From Bacillota bacterium (lineage in GTDB: Bacteria > Bacillota > Sulfobacillia > Symbiobacteriales > Symbiobacteriaceae), in the NCBI GenBank assembly GCA_023623185.1, contig JAMNXV010000046.1, forward strand, positions 1 through 39,365: DNA of 39,365 nucleotides. The letters run 5' to 3'. Below the pieces are notes generated by a model. That model was not told where the DNA came from, did not search any database, and worked only from the letters and a program-made list of their open reading frames with translations. Below, in pieces: positions 16,962 through 24,725 of the stretch. The position numbers and the translations under genes are program-made. Each line of letters starts with the position of its first letter. Position 1 is the first letter of the stretch.

Positions 16962-16989
16962 GGGCGTCCCCGTGCGGGGGCGCCCTTTT
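16962..16989 (+). terminator. Rho-independent terminator of darA
   Basis: A 10-bp GC-rich stem (16962-16971 with 16976-16985, one G-T pair) has the loop GTGC and is followed by TTTT. It lies 17 nt after the darA stop. Confidence 0.85.
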
Positions 16990-17066
16990 GCGCGGACCTG
17001 TCCGCGGACGAGGGCTGAATTTGTCCCACCCGGCATATCCATCGCGGGCGGGGGGGTTGCAGCAGC

Positions 17067-17657
17067 ATGATGAACCTGGTCTGGCTCGGACTCATCCTGG
17101 CCGGGGTGGCGGTAGCCGCCGCCACCGGCAGGGCCGCCGAGGTGACCGATGCGGCGTTCGCGGGGGGCAAGCTCGCCATCGAGACGGCCATCGGGCTGGC
17201 GGGGCTTATGGCCCTGTGGATGGGCATCATGAAGATCGCGGAGCGCAGCGGGCTCATGGAAGGGCTGGCGATGCTGCTCCGCCCGGTGGTGAGGTGGCTC
17301 TTTCCCACCGTGCCCCGCGACCACCCGGCCGTGGGGGCGATGTTGATGAACATCTCCGCCAACATGCTGGGGCTGGGTTCGGCCGCCACCCCCTTCGGGC
17401 TGAAGGCGATGCAGGAGCTGCAGGAGCTCAACCCGGACAAGGAGACCGCCTCTGAGGCCATGTGCACCTTCCTGGCCCTGAACACCGCATCCATCACGCT
17501 GGTGCCGGGGACGATCATCGCGCTGCGGGCCACGTACGGGTCGGTGAACCCGGCGGAGATCGTGGTGGCCACGCTGATCGCCTCGGTGGTGGCGGGGATC
17601 TTCTCGATCGGGCTCGACTGGGCGGTGCGCACGGCGCTCCGGGCACGGGGGAGGTAG
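17067..17657 (+). CDS. spmA: Spore maturation protein A (SpmA)
   Basis: This 196-residue integral membrane protein is of the nucleoside-recognition/gate domain family. SpmA and SpmB are needed for dehydration of the spore core in Bacillus. Diagnostic stretches are GLMALWMGIMKIAERSGLM, MLMNISANMLGLGSAATPFG and CTFLALNTASITLVPGTII; they include the small-residue-rich helices of the gate domain. At least four membrane segments are present. ATG at 17067 (or the adjacent ATG at 17070) follows a G-rich tract. spmB starts 5 nt after its stop. Confidence 0.95.
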   Translation: MMNLVWLGLILAGVAVAAATGRAAEVTDAAFAGGKLAIETAIGLAGLMALWMGIMKIAERSGLMEGLAMLLRPVVRWLFPTVPRDHPAVGAMLMNISANMLGLGSAATPFGLKAMQELQELNPDKETASEAMCTFLALNTASITLVPGTIIALRATYGSVNPAEIVVATLIASVVAGIFSIGLDWAVRTALRARGR

Positions 17658-17662
17658 GGCCG

Positions 17663-18193
17663 GTGTCTGTGCTGAACTCGCTCTCGCTCTGGGCCGTGCC
17701 GGGGATGCTCGCGCTGATCCCGCTGTGGGGCGCCATTCGCAGGGTGCCGGTCTACGACGCCTTCATCGAGGGGGCGGAGGAGGGGCTGGAGATCGCGGTC
17801 AAGATCATCCCCTTCCTGGTCGGCATGCTCATGGCCCTCTCCATCTTCCGGGCCTCCGGCGCCATGGAACTGCTGGCCGAGGCCATGAGCGGGATTACGG
17901 GGGCCCTGGGCTTCCCCTCCGAGGTGCTCCCTCTGATGATCGTGCGGCCGCTCTCGGGCGCGGGGGCGCTGGCGGTGACGGCGGACCTGCTGAAGACCCA
18001 CGGCCCCGATTCGTTCATCGGCCGGCTGGCCTCCATCATGCAGGGCTCGACCGACACCACCTTCTACGTGCTCACCGTCTACTTCGGCTCGGTGGGCATC
18101 CGGCGGGTGCGCTACAGCGCCGCCGTGGGGCTGACGGCCGATCTGGTCGGGTTTCTGGCCGCGCTTTACGTGTGCCAGTGGTTTTTTCGGTGA
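17663..18193 (+). CDS. spmB: Spore maturation protein B (SpmB)
   Basis: This 176-residue membrane protein of the nucleoside-recognition family is the partner of SpmA. Typical motifs are YDAFIEGAEEGLEIAVKIIP, MLMALSIFRASGAM, RPLSGAGALAV and the block GSTDTTFYVLTVYFGSVGI. The first three quarters align with the family without gaps. GTG at 17663 has GGGGAGG 8 nt upstream at the end of spmA, so the pair is one operon. The usual upstream dacB gene is absent here. Confidence 0.95.
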   Translation: MSVLNSLSLWAVPGMLALIPLWGAIRRVPVYDAFIEGAEEGLEIAVKIIPFLVGMLMALSIFRASGAMELLAEAMSGITGALGFPSEVLPLMIVRPLSGAGALAVTADLLKTHGPDSFIGRLASIMQGSTDTTFYVLTVYFGSVGIRRVRYSAAVGLTADLVGFLAALYVCQWFFR

Positions 18194-18247
18194 GCTTATG
18201 GTAAAAATAGAGCGGATTGAACCCATCGGAGGAGGCACACGCCGTTC

Positions 18248-18709
18248 ATGAGTGCAGAACAGAGGTTGCAGGAACTGGGCATCACCCTTCCGGACGCGCC
18301 GAAGCCGGTCGCGGCCTACGTTCCGTTCGTCCGCAGCGGCGACCTGATCTTCACCAGCGGCCAGATCGCGGTGGAGGGCGGTCAGCTGAAGTACAAGGGC
18401 AAGGTCGGCAGGGACCTGACCCCCGAGGAGGGCTACCAGGCCGCACGGCTGTGCGCCATCAACACCCTGGCTGTGTTGAAGTCGGCCGTGGGTTCGCTGG
18501 ACAAGGTGGCCCAGATCGTGAAGGTGGTCGTGTTCGTGAACAGCGCCGACGGCTTCACGGGACAGCCGGCGGTGGCCAACGGGGCATCGGAGCTGTACCA
18601 GCAGGTCTTCGGCGATGCCGGCCTCCACGCGCGGTCCGCCGTGGGCGCTCCGGAACTGCCCATGGATACCGCGGTCGAGGTCGAGGTCATCGCCCGCATT
18701 TCCGAATAG
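18248..18709 (+). CDS. RidA family protein (YjgF/YER057c/UK114 type)
   Basis: This 153-residue protein is of the RidA superfamily; archetypes hydrolyse reactive enamines or imines from pyridoxal-phosphate enzymes. It shows FTSGQIAVEGG near residue 38, the conserved VGSLDKVAQIVKVVVFVNS, and HARSAVGAPELPMD, where the substrate-binding Arg of true RidA lies. It is about 25 residues longer than classical RidA, which suggests a subfamily of the aminoacrylate-inactive type; that is inference. AGGAGG lies about 13 nt before the ATG. A terminator follows. Confidence 0.87.
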   Translation: MSAEQRLQELGITLPDAPKPVAAYVPFVRSGDLIFTSGQIAVEGGQLKYKGKVGRDLTPEEGYQAARLCAINTLAVLKSAVGSLDKVAQIVKVVVFVNSADGFTGQPAVANGASELYQQVFGDAGLHARSAVGAPELPMDTAVEVEVIARISE

Positions 18710-18725
18710 GCCGCTCGAGCCGGGG

Positions 18726-18753
18726 CAGGCTGCTCAGGGGCAGCCTGTTCTTT
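18726..18753 (+). terminator. Terminator between the RidA gene and the convergent gene
   Basis: An 8-bp stem (18726-18733 with 18740-18747) has a 6-nt loop and is followed by TTCTTT. It lies 17 nt after the RidA stop and just before the end of the minus-strand gene. Confidence 0.7.
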
Positions 18754-18755
18754 GC

Positions 18756-19214
18756 TCAGTCGGTGAGGAGCCCGGTGACGTCGACGATGTAGCGCCCGGG
18801 GGACACACACTCCACGCGCACCCGAGGGTCGTCGAGCGCGAACTCTTCGGGCGGGCGGTCTTCCCGCAGCATGCAGCCGCCGGCCGACGCGACCAGGTCG
18901 GACAGGTGGAGGAAGCGGTTGGTGCGGATGCCCCAGATGACGGGGCCCTCCTCCGGGAACTCCAGGGGGGTCAGCAACGCCTGCCGGACGCCGTTCCGCC
19001 CCAGCCCGGCCGCCTCCAGGTCCACCTGGCAGAGGTGCGTGCGCCCCGTCCCGGCCAGTCTGGCCCCTGCGCCGATGGTGATGCGCAGGTGGTACTCGTC
19101 CCGCCCCAGGGAGCGGCGGGCGCTGCCGGCGGCGGTGGCGAGCCAGGTCTCGAAGAAGGTTCCCAGGTTCAGCTGGATCGGATGGCGCGCGGTCAGCTCC
19201 ATCCCGAGTTTCAC
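18756..19214 (-). CDS. Hypothetical protein, 152 residues
   Basis: I recognise no family. The product appears cytosolic: no signal peptide or membrane segment is seen. The C-terminal two thirds look mainly beta (VIWGIRTNRFLHLSDLV, RVRVECVSPGRYIVDVTGLL). A cysteine pair spaced over about 40 residues is present (HLCQVD and GGCMLRED). The GTG start at 19214 has AGGGGGG about 10 nt upstream; ATG at 19202 is an alternative. It lies on the opposite strand between spmB/RidA and rluB, so it interrupts the otherwise conserved spmAB-rluB neighbourhood. Confidence 0.65.
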   Translation of the reverse strand: MKLGMELTARHPIQLNLGTFFETWLATAAGSARRSLGRDEYHLRITIGAGARLAGTGRTHLCQVDLEAAGLGRNGVRQALLTPLEFPEEGPVIWGIRTNRFLHLSDLVASAGGCMLREDRPPEEFALDDPRVRVECVSPGRYIVDVTGLLTD

Positions 19215-19313
19215 GGCAGGCTTCCCCCCCCTGGAAACGGCGGAACCGCGGCCGCCATCCTGACGCAGTACCCCATCCTATGACCCGCAGCAGAGCATGG
19301 TGAGGTGTATCCG

Positions 19314-20309
19314 ATGGCAGATCGACCCCGGAAGCCGGGACCCGGTGCGAAGCGGGCCGGGAGGAGCGCCCGCGCGTTCGCCGCGTCCGGCGGCGGTTTC
19401 GCTTCGGTGGACGAGCAGTTGCGCTACAGGCTGGAACGAGGGCTGCTGGGCCGGCGGGGGCGGCGCAGGGCGAAGCCCGCGTCGGGTCGGGGCCCGAAGG
19501 TTGACCAGGGCCCCCGGCTCACGGCCGCTGAGGCGGAGGTTGCCGAGCGGCTGCAGAAGGTGATGGCCAGGGCGGGCGTGGCGTCGCGCCGCCACAGCGA
19601 AGCCCTGATTCAGGCCGGGCGGGTGACCGTGAACGGGCGGGTGGTCACCGAACTGGGCACGAAGGTGGTGCCGGGCCGGGATATCATCGAGGTGGACGGC
19701 CGCCCGCTGGGCAGACCGGAGACGAAGGTTTACGTCCTGCTGAACAAGCCCAAGGGATACGTGACGACCCTCTTCGACCCGCAGGGGCGGCCGAAGGTGA
19801 CCGACCTGCTGGAGGGCGAGGTGGCCGAGCGGGTATACCCCGTGGGCAGGCTCGACTTCGACACCGAGGGGCTCCTGCTGCTCACCAACGACGGCGACCT
19901 GGCCAACGGGCTGATGCACCCGGCCCGCAGGGTGAAGAAGACGTACATCGCCAAGGTGCGGGGGGTGCCCGGACCGGCCAAGATCCGGGCCCTGCGGGAG
20001 GGCATCGAGCTGGACGACGGCCCGACCGCGCCGGCCGACGTGAAGGTGCTGGAGGTGCGCGCGCCCAACAGCGCGACGATCTCGCTGCGCATCCACGAGG
20101 GGCGCAACCGGCAGGTGCGCCGTATGTTCGCCGCGCTGGGGCACGAGGTGATTCACCTGAAGCGCATCGCCCTGGGGCCGCTGAAGCTCGGGGACCTTCC
20201 GGCAGGCGAGTGGCGCTACCTGACCGACCAGGAGGTGGCCGATCTGTACCGGGCCGCCGGTCTTCGGCTGGGCGGCAAGCCCCGCGGGCGGCGCCCGGCG
20301 CGCCGGTGA
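19314..20309 (+). CDS. rluB: 23S/16S rRNA pseudouridine synthase, RsuA/RluB family
   Basis: This 331-residue enzyme isomerises a specific uridine in ribosomal RNA. An S4 RNA-binding domain covers about residues 78-120 (RLQKVMARAGVASRR). The catalytic domain has VLLNKPKGYVTT and GRLDFDTEGLLLLTNDG, with catalytic Asp181. The last family block is EGRNRQVRRMFAALGHEV. Both ends carry basic, disordered extensions; the 70-residue N-terminal one is unusual. ATG at 19314 has GAGGTG about 7 nt upstream. A terminator follows at 20352-20383. Confidence 0.92.
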   Translation: MADRPRKPGPGAKRAGRSARAFAASGGGFASVDEQLRYRLERGLLGRRGRRRAKPASGRGPKVDQGPRLTAAEAEVAERLQKVMARAGVASRRHSEALIQAGRVTVNGRVVTELGTKVVPGRDIIEVDGRPLGRPETKVYVLLNKPKGYVTTLFDPQGRPKVTDLLEGEVAERVYPVGRLDFDTEGLLLLTNDGDLANGLMHPARRVKKTYIAKVRGVPGPAKIRALREGIELDDGPTAPADVKVLEVRAPNSATISLRIHEGRNRQVRRMFAALGHEVIHLKRIALGPLKLGDLPAGEWRYLTDQEVADLYRAAGLRLGGKPRGRRPARR

Positions 20310-20351
20310 ACCGCAACGTACCCTTAATACAGCCATAAGAGGAAAAGTCAG

Positions 20352-20383
20352 GGCGCTCCCCGAAACTGGATAGTGGGAGCGCC
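20352..20383 (+). terminator. Terminator after rluB
   Basis: A perfect 9-bp stem GGCGCTCCC/GGGAGCGCC (20352-20360 with 20375-20383) has a 14-nt loop and is followed by TTCCT. It lies 43 nt after the rluB stop. Confidence 0.65.
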
Positions 20384-20400
20384 TTCCTGCGCCATCTGAG

Positions 20401-20457
20401 CGGATGCGCGCTTCCGCATCTGAAAATCCAGCAGGCTGGGCAGACCGGTCCTGCTGG
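20401..20457 (+). repeat. Two consecutive hairpins in the leader of the MalK-type gene
   Basis: Hairpin 1 pairs CGGATGCG (20401-20408) with CGCATCTG (20415-20422), with one G-T pair. Hairpin 2 pairs CCAGCAGG (20428-20435) with CCTGCTGG (20450-20457). They follow the rluB terminator and precede the ABC gene by 65 nt. No known riboswitch or T-box motif is visible. Confidence 0.4.
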
Positions 20458-20522
20458 TGAGTCGGGACCGCCCCGCCTCCAATACGCCAGGGCTCAGGGG
20501 GCCAAAGGAGTGAAGCGCCGGA

Positions 20523-21617
20523 ATGGCCGAGGTCAGTTTGCGACACGTTTACAAGAGGTTCGGTGAGTTTACGGCTGTAAGGGACTTCAATCTGGAGATC
20601 AAGGACCGGGAGTTCATCGTGTTCGTGGGGCCGTCGGGCTGCGGCAAGTCCACCACCTTGCGCATGATTGCCGGGCTCGAGGAGATCACGGAGGGCGAGA
20701 TCTACATCGGCGACCGGCTGGTGAACGACGTGGCGCCGAAGGACCGCGACATCGCGATGGTCTTTCAGAACTACGCACTGTACCCGCACATGAACGTGTA
20801 CGAGAACATGGCCTTCGGCCTGAAGCTCCGGAAGGTCCCGAAGGATGAGATCGACCGGCGGGTGAAGGAGGCCGCGGCGATCTTGGGCCTCTCCAACCTG
20901 CTGGGCCGCAAGCCGAAAGCGCTTTCGGGGGGCCAGCGGCAGCGGGTCGCGCTGGGGCGCGCCATCGTGCGCAGCCCGAAGGTCTTTCTGATGGATGAAC
21001 CGCTCTCCAACCTGGATGCGAAGCTGCGGGCCTCCATGCGCACCGAGCTCGCCAAGCTGCAGGAGCGGCTCCAGACCACGACGATCTACGTGACCCACGA
21101 CCAGGTGGAGGCCATGACGATGGGCGACCGCATCGTGGTCATGAAAGACGGCGTCATCCAGCAGGTGGCGCCGCCGCAGGAGCTGTACGACCGGCCCGCG
21201 AACCTGTTCGTCGCCGGCTTCATCGGCTCGCCGGCCATGAACTTCCTGCGGGGCCGCCTCTCCGACGATGCGCGGACCTTCCACGCCGCCACGTTCCAGT
21301 TCCCGGTGCCGGAGCGGCTCTCGGCGGCGGCGCGCCCGTACGCCGGCCGTGAGATGGTGCTCGGCATCCGGCCGGAGAACATGCACGCCGATCCGCAGTA
21401 CCTGGCGGCGCACGACGGGCCCCGCATCCCGGCCCGGATCGAGGTGGTGGAGCCGCTGGGAGCGGAGATCTATCTCTACCTGCGTTCCGGCGATGACGAG
21501 ATCACGGCCCGGGTGGAGCCGCACCTGCGTTTCCGCCCCCACGACCAGATCGACCTCGCCTTCGACCCGGAGAAGGTGCACCTGTTCGACGCCGAGAGCG
21601 AACTGGCCGTGCGCTGA
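20523..21617 (+). CDS. ABC transporter ATP-binding protein, MalK/UgpC/MsmK type
   Basis: This 364-residue ATPase energises carbohydrate (CUT1) ABC importers. Walker A GPSGCGKST is at residues 36-44, the Q-loop in VFQNYALYP, signature LSGGQ at 134-138, Walker B FLMDE at 155-159 and switch His in VTHDQ. From about 240 there is a C-terminal regulatory OB (TOBE) domain (GIRPENMH, FDPEKVHLFD). No permease or solute-binding gene is adjacent, so it is probably a shared ATPase serving several sugar transporters, as MsmX/MsmK do. AAGGAG lies about 13 nt before the ATG. Confidence 0.92.
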   Translation: MAEVSLRHVYKRFGEFTAVRDFNLEIKDREFIVFVGPSGCGKSTTLRMIAGLEEITEGEIYIGDRLVNDVAPKDRDIAMVFQNYALYPHMNVYENMAFGLKLRKVPKDEIDRRVKEAAAILGLSNLLGRKPKALSGGQRQRVALGRAIVRSPKVFLMDEPLSNLDAKLRASMRTELAKLQERLQTTTIYVTHDQVEAMTMGDRIVVMKDGVIQQVAPPQELYDRPANLFVAGFIGSPAMNFLRGRLSDDARTFHAATFQFPVPERLSAAARPYAGREMVLGIRPENMHADPQYLAAHDGPRIPARIEVVEPLGAEIYLYLRSGDDEITARVEPHLRFRPHDQIDLAFDPEKVHLFDAESELAVR

Positions 21618-21638
21618 CCGAAATGAGGAGGTAACACG

Positions 21639-21986
21639 TTGGCCTATACCCTGCAAACCTTCGTTCACCGCAAGGTCTTCGGCAATTACCTGTCCAAGTG
21701 CCGGCCGCTGACCTATCGGAAGAACGACTGGCTGCAGCTCACCCGCGGGCGTGAGCGCAGCGTGCGGGTGATCATGCGCGCGATGCTGGGCGTGCCCAGC
21801 GCGCACCTGGGCCCGCACGAGCATGCCATGTGGTGTTTTCAGCTTCCCAGGGGCTCGCTGATCACGGTTCACCTGCACCGGGGAACCGTTGCGGAGATCA
21901 GCACTTACGAGGCGGATGAGGCCGAGGTGCGGGAGGCCGTGGACTACCTGCTGGAAGAGGTCGCCTCCCGGCTCCGGCAGCTCTGA
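21639..21986 (+). CDS. Hypothetical protein, 115 residues
   Basis: I recognise no family. The protein is small, basic at the start and acidic at the end, with no signal or membrane segment. It has a His-rich middle (AHLGPHEHAMWCF) and a C-terminal helix (EAEVREAVDYLLEEVASRL). The TTG start at 21639 has a strong AGGAGGT site 8 nt upstream. It lies 21 nt after the MalK-type gene and 41 nt before the next, so the three are probably one operon. Whether it works with the ATPase is unknown. Confidence 0.72.
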   Translation: MAYTLQTFVHRKVFGNYLSKCRPLTYRKNDWLQLTRGRERSVRVIMRAMLGVPSAHLGPHEHAMWCFQLPRGSLITVHLHRGTVAEISTYEADEAEVREAVDYLLEEVASRLRQL

Positions 21987-22027
21987 GCCCGCGGAGGCCT
22001 GACCGGCCCGACAGGAGGAGGATCGCC

Positions 22028-22777
22028 GTGCACTGGTGGGAGGAGACGGAGGCCCGCATCCACCGCACGACCTCGGCCGCCACACTGAGTGAGGCGCTGT
22101 GGCAGCGGCTGGTGCAGGCGGGGCTGGAGCCCGATGCGGCATGTCTTGCCGCCTTCGACCTGGCCGCGCTCCAGCTGCTCTGCGCCGATCTCGTCAAGCT
22201 GGTAGACAGCCTCCTGCAGGTTGCCGACGGCGACAGGCCTGCCTGGAGGCGCCACGCGCTGGCCCTGCTGCGCTGGACCCGCAGCGCCGAGACCTGGACC
22301 CGGGAAACGGCCGCGGCGACCAACCGGCTGCTGGACAGCCTCGATCTGGACCCAGCGACCCTCGCCGCCCGGGAGGAGATCGAGGCGGACCTGCCGCCGG
22401 CCGACCTCCGGCCCGAGGAGGAGGCGAAGCTGGACGGGCGCTACCGCCACTGGCACCTGCTGTACGAGCGGCTCGACCTGAAGCTGGCCACCATGGAGCT
22501 GGAGCCTTCGGTGCAGCGGGGGCTGGCGCGGACGCTCGCGCGCCTGTACGAGGAGGCGGTGGTAACCTTCCGCCTCCTCTCGGGGCTGAGCCGCGACAGC
22601 CGGCCGCGGTACGGCCGGGTGGTGAACCTGCTGCTGCAGATCAACACCACCTGGCACTTTGACCTGGGCCCCTACGTGCTGGGGCCCGGCCAGGCGCGCC
22701 CGGACGGCCGGGGGACGGTGGGGCTGGCCACCTGGCTGCTGCTGGCCTCTCGGGAACCGGACATGCACACGCCTTAA
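22028..22777 (+). CDS. Hypothetical alpha-helical protein, 249 residues
   Basis: I recognise no family. The sequence is almost wholly helical and rich in Leu, Ala, Arg and Glu, with amphipathic stretches throughout (for example LCADLVKLVDSLLQVAD and LARTLARLYEEAVVTFRLL). No signal peptide or clear membrane span is present. GTG at 22028 has AGGAGGA about 7 nt upstream. It is the last gene of the run that begins with the MalK-type ATPase and lies before the structured RNA region. Confidence 0.7.
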   Translation: MHWWEETEARIHRTTSAATLSEALWQRLVQAGLEPDAACLAAFDLAALQLLCADLVKLVDSLLQVADGDRPAWRRHALALLRWTRSAETWTRETAAATNRLLDSLDLDPATLAAREEIEADLPPADLRPEEEAKLDGRYRHWHLLYERLDLKLATMELEPSVQRGLARTLARLYEEAVVTFRLLSGLSRDSRPRYGRVVNLLLQINTTWHFDLGPYVLGPGQARPDGRGTVGLATWLLLASREPDMHTP

Positions 22778-22795
22778 TACGCAATTTTCTTAACC

Positions 22796-22824
22796 TTGAC
22801 AGAAAGCGCGTTGAGGGTTATCAT
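22796..22824 (+). promoter_or_regulatory. Near-consensus sigma-A promoter of the RNA upstream of rny
   Basis: TTGACA (22796-22801, perfect) and TATCAT (22819-22824, 5 of 6) are separated by exactly 17 nt. The predicted start, about 22831, coincides with the first base of the long-range helix of the RNA at 22831-23081. Confidence 0.75.
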
Positions 22825-22830
22825 GAAGTG

Positions 22831-23081
22831 AGGTCCGCCCTCTTTGTGCGAGCCAATGGTTGTACATTCGATGGGTTTTGTTACCCAGGCCAGTTGGTAA
22901 CCACGGGCAAAGGCCCCGTGTTTTGCTATAGAAATGTCTCCTAAGGCGATTCTGTACCTTAGGGTTTGTCATTGCAGGCAAAACCGATCTGGTCGACAAC
23001 CCGCGCGCCGCCCGCGAGGACGGCGTGTACAGGCATATGGCGAGCACGGAGTACGGACCGGTGCATGGTCCGTTTTTCTTT
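22831..23081 (+). ncRNA. Candidate structured non-coding RNA or rny leader, about 250 nt
   Basis: This gene-free stretch has its own promoter and ends in an intrinsic terminator. The ends pair over a long distance. GGTCCG (22832-22837) pairs with CGGACC (23054-23059). CTTTGTGC (22842-22849) pairs with GCACGGAG (23044-23051). A tandem G-A step (22850-22851 with 23042-23043) follows. GCCA (22852-22855) pairs with TGGC (23038-23041), and TGTACA (22861-22866) with TGTACA (23026-23031). Inside are local hairpins: GTTACC/GGTAAC (22880-22900), CACGGG/CCCGTG (22902-22920), CCTAAGG/CCTTAGG (22940-22963), GGTTTG/CAAAACC (22962-22986) and CGCCG/CGGCG (23006-23025). It could be a stable RNA or a regulated leader of rny. 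I see no tmRNA, RNase P, SRP or T-box signature. 6S RNA (also rod-shaped) cannot be excluded. Confidence 0.55.
23053..23081 (+). terminator. Intrinsic terminator upstream of rny
   Basis: ACGGACC (23053-23059) pairs with GGTCCGT (23067-23073) over a 7-nt loop, followed by a run of T broken by one C. Its left arm is the same sequence that can pair with the 5' end of the RNA (22832-22837), so the two structures exclude each other. Confidence 0.8.
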
Positions 23082-23121
23082 TCGCTCGAATGCGTAACTT
23101 CACGACACGGGCAGACAGGAG

Positions 23122-24675
23122 GTGAAGGCAATTCTCTATGTTCTTGTTGCTGTCATCGCGTTGATCCTGGGCGCCGCGGCCGGTGTGGCAGGCGGTTACC
23201 AGTGGTTTCAGCGTGAGTCCCGGTTGAAGCTGAACTCCGCAGACGCAAGGGCGCGGCACATCGTGGACGAGGCCCTGCGCGAGGCGGAAGCTAAGAAGAA
23301 GGAAGCGATCCTCGAAGCTAAGGAAGAGGTTCACAGGCTTCGCACGGAGACCGAGCGCGAGCTGAAGGAGCGGCGCGCCGAAGTCCAGCGGCTGGAGCGC
23401 CGGGTGGTCCAGAAGGAGGAGGCGCTCGACCGCAAGGTGGAGCAGCTGGAGCGCAAGGAAGAGGTCCTGAACCGCAAGGAACGGGAGCTCGACCGCAAGA
23501 ACCAGATTGCGCAGGAACTGGTGAACAAGCAGTTGGCAGAACTGGAGCGCATTTCGCAGCTCACCATGGAGGAAGCGCGCCAGCTCTTTTTGGAGCACGT
23601 GGAACAGGAGGCCCGCGCCGATGCCGCAAAGCTGATGCGGGAGATCGAGGCCGAGGCCAGGGAGAACGCCGAGAAGAAGGCCCGCGAGCTGGTGGGCATC
23701 GCCGTGCAGCGGGTTGCGGCCGACCACTCGTCGGAGCTGACCGTCTCGGTGGTCACCCTGCCCAACGACGAGATGAAGGGCCGGATCATCGGGCGCGAGG
23801 GGCGGAACATCCGCACGCTGGAGACGCTCACCGGAATCGATCTGATCATCGACGATACGCCAGAGGCGGTTGTGCTGTCCGGGTTCGACCCCGTGCGGCG
23901 TGAGGTGGCGAAGATCGCCCTGCAGAAGCTGATCCAGGACGGCCGCATCCACCCCGCCCGCATCGAGGAGATGGTGGAGAAGGCGCAGAAGGAGGTTGAG
24001 GCCCGCATCCGCGAGGAGGGCGAGTCCGCCTGCTTCGAGCTGGGCATCCACAACCTGCACCCGGAGCTGGTGAAGCTGCTGGGCCGGCTGAAGTTCCGCA
24101 CCTCGTACGGTCAGAACGTGCTGAAGCACTCCATCGAGGTGGCACACCTGGCCGGCGTCATGGCCGCCGAGCTGGGCGTCAACGTGGAGGTGGCCAAGCG
24201 GGCCGGGCTCCTGCACGACATCGGCAAGGCGGTGGACCACGAGATCGAGGGTTCCCATGTGCAGATCGGCGTGAGCCTGCTCCGCCGGTACAAGGAACAC
24301 CCCGACGTCATCCACGCCATGGAGTGCCACCACGGAGACGTGGAGCCGCGCTCGGTGGAGGCGCACCTGGTGGCCGCGGCGGACGCCATCTCGGCGGCCC
24401 GGCCCGGCGCCCGGCGCGAGACCCTGGAGACGTACATCAAGCGGCTCGAGAAGCTGGAGTCGCTGGCGGACAGCTTTGACGGCGTCGACAAGTCGTACGC
24501 CATTCAGGCGGGTCGCGAGATCCGGGTCATGGTGAAGCCCGAGAAGATCGACGACTACGCCGCCATGAAGCTGACGAAGGAGATCGCCAAGCGGATCGAG
24601 GACGAACTGGAGTACCCCGGGCAGATCCGGGTGGTCGTCGTCCGGGAGACCCGTGCGGTGGAGTACGCCCGCTGA
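23122..24675 (+). CDS. rny: Ribonuclease Y (RNase Y)
   Basis: This 517-residue membrane-anchored endoribonuclease is the main mRNA-decay initiator in many Bacillota. Residues 4-22 form the membrane anchor and about 30-190 a charged coiled coil. The KH RNA-binding domain has [12 protein letters not shown] at 220-231. The HD domain has the metal motif LHDIGK with H365 and D366, followed by the conserved ECHHGD (401-406). All catalytic parts are intact. The start is uncertain. GTG at 23122 shares its first base with the last G of AGGAGG (23117-23122). ATT at 23131 would have ideal 8-nt spacing and would remove only three residues. It lies downstream of a structured, terminated RNA. Confidence 0.95.
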   Translation: MKAILYVLVAVIALILGAAAGVAGGYQWFQRESRLKLNSADARARHIVDEALREAEAKKKEAILEAKEEVHRLRTETERELKERRAEVQRLERRVVQKEEALDRKVEQLERKEEVLNRKERELDRKNQIAQELVNKQLAELERISQLTMEEARQLFLEHVEQEARADAAKLMREIEAEARENAEKKARELVGIAVQRVAADHSSELTVSVVTLPNDEMKGRIIGREGRNIRTLETLTGIDLIIDDTPEAVVLSGFDPVRREVAKIALQKLIQDGRIHPARIEEMVEKAQKEVEARIREEGESACFELGIHNLHPELVKLLGRLKFRTSYGQNVLKHSIEVAHLAGVMAAELGVNVEVAKRAGLLHDIGKAVDHEIEGSHVQIGVSLLRRYKEHPDVIHAMECHHGDVEPRSVEAHLVAAADAISAARPGARRETLETYIKRLEKLESLADSFDGVDKSYAIQAGREIRVMVKPEKIDDYAAMKLTKEIAKRIEDELEYPGQIRVVVVRETRAVEYAR

Positions 24676-24725
24676 GGCCGGCGAACCTTTCTCCTGCCGC
24701 GGACGTCATACAAAGAGAGCGCACA

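Noticed and set aside
22902-22924. Early terminator inside the RNA upstream of rny
   Set aside because: The stem is only 6-7 bp with a possible bulge, followed by only four T. It is more likely one internal hairpin of the larger RNA, so it is not listed separately.
22831-23081. T-box, tmRNA, SRP RNA or RNase P RNA
   Set aside because: No T-box GGTGG sequence, no tRNA-like ends, no SRP GGAAG tetraloop domain and no RNase P conserved core could be found by eye. 6S RNA is not excluded and is kept as an alternative.
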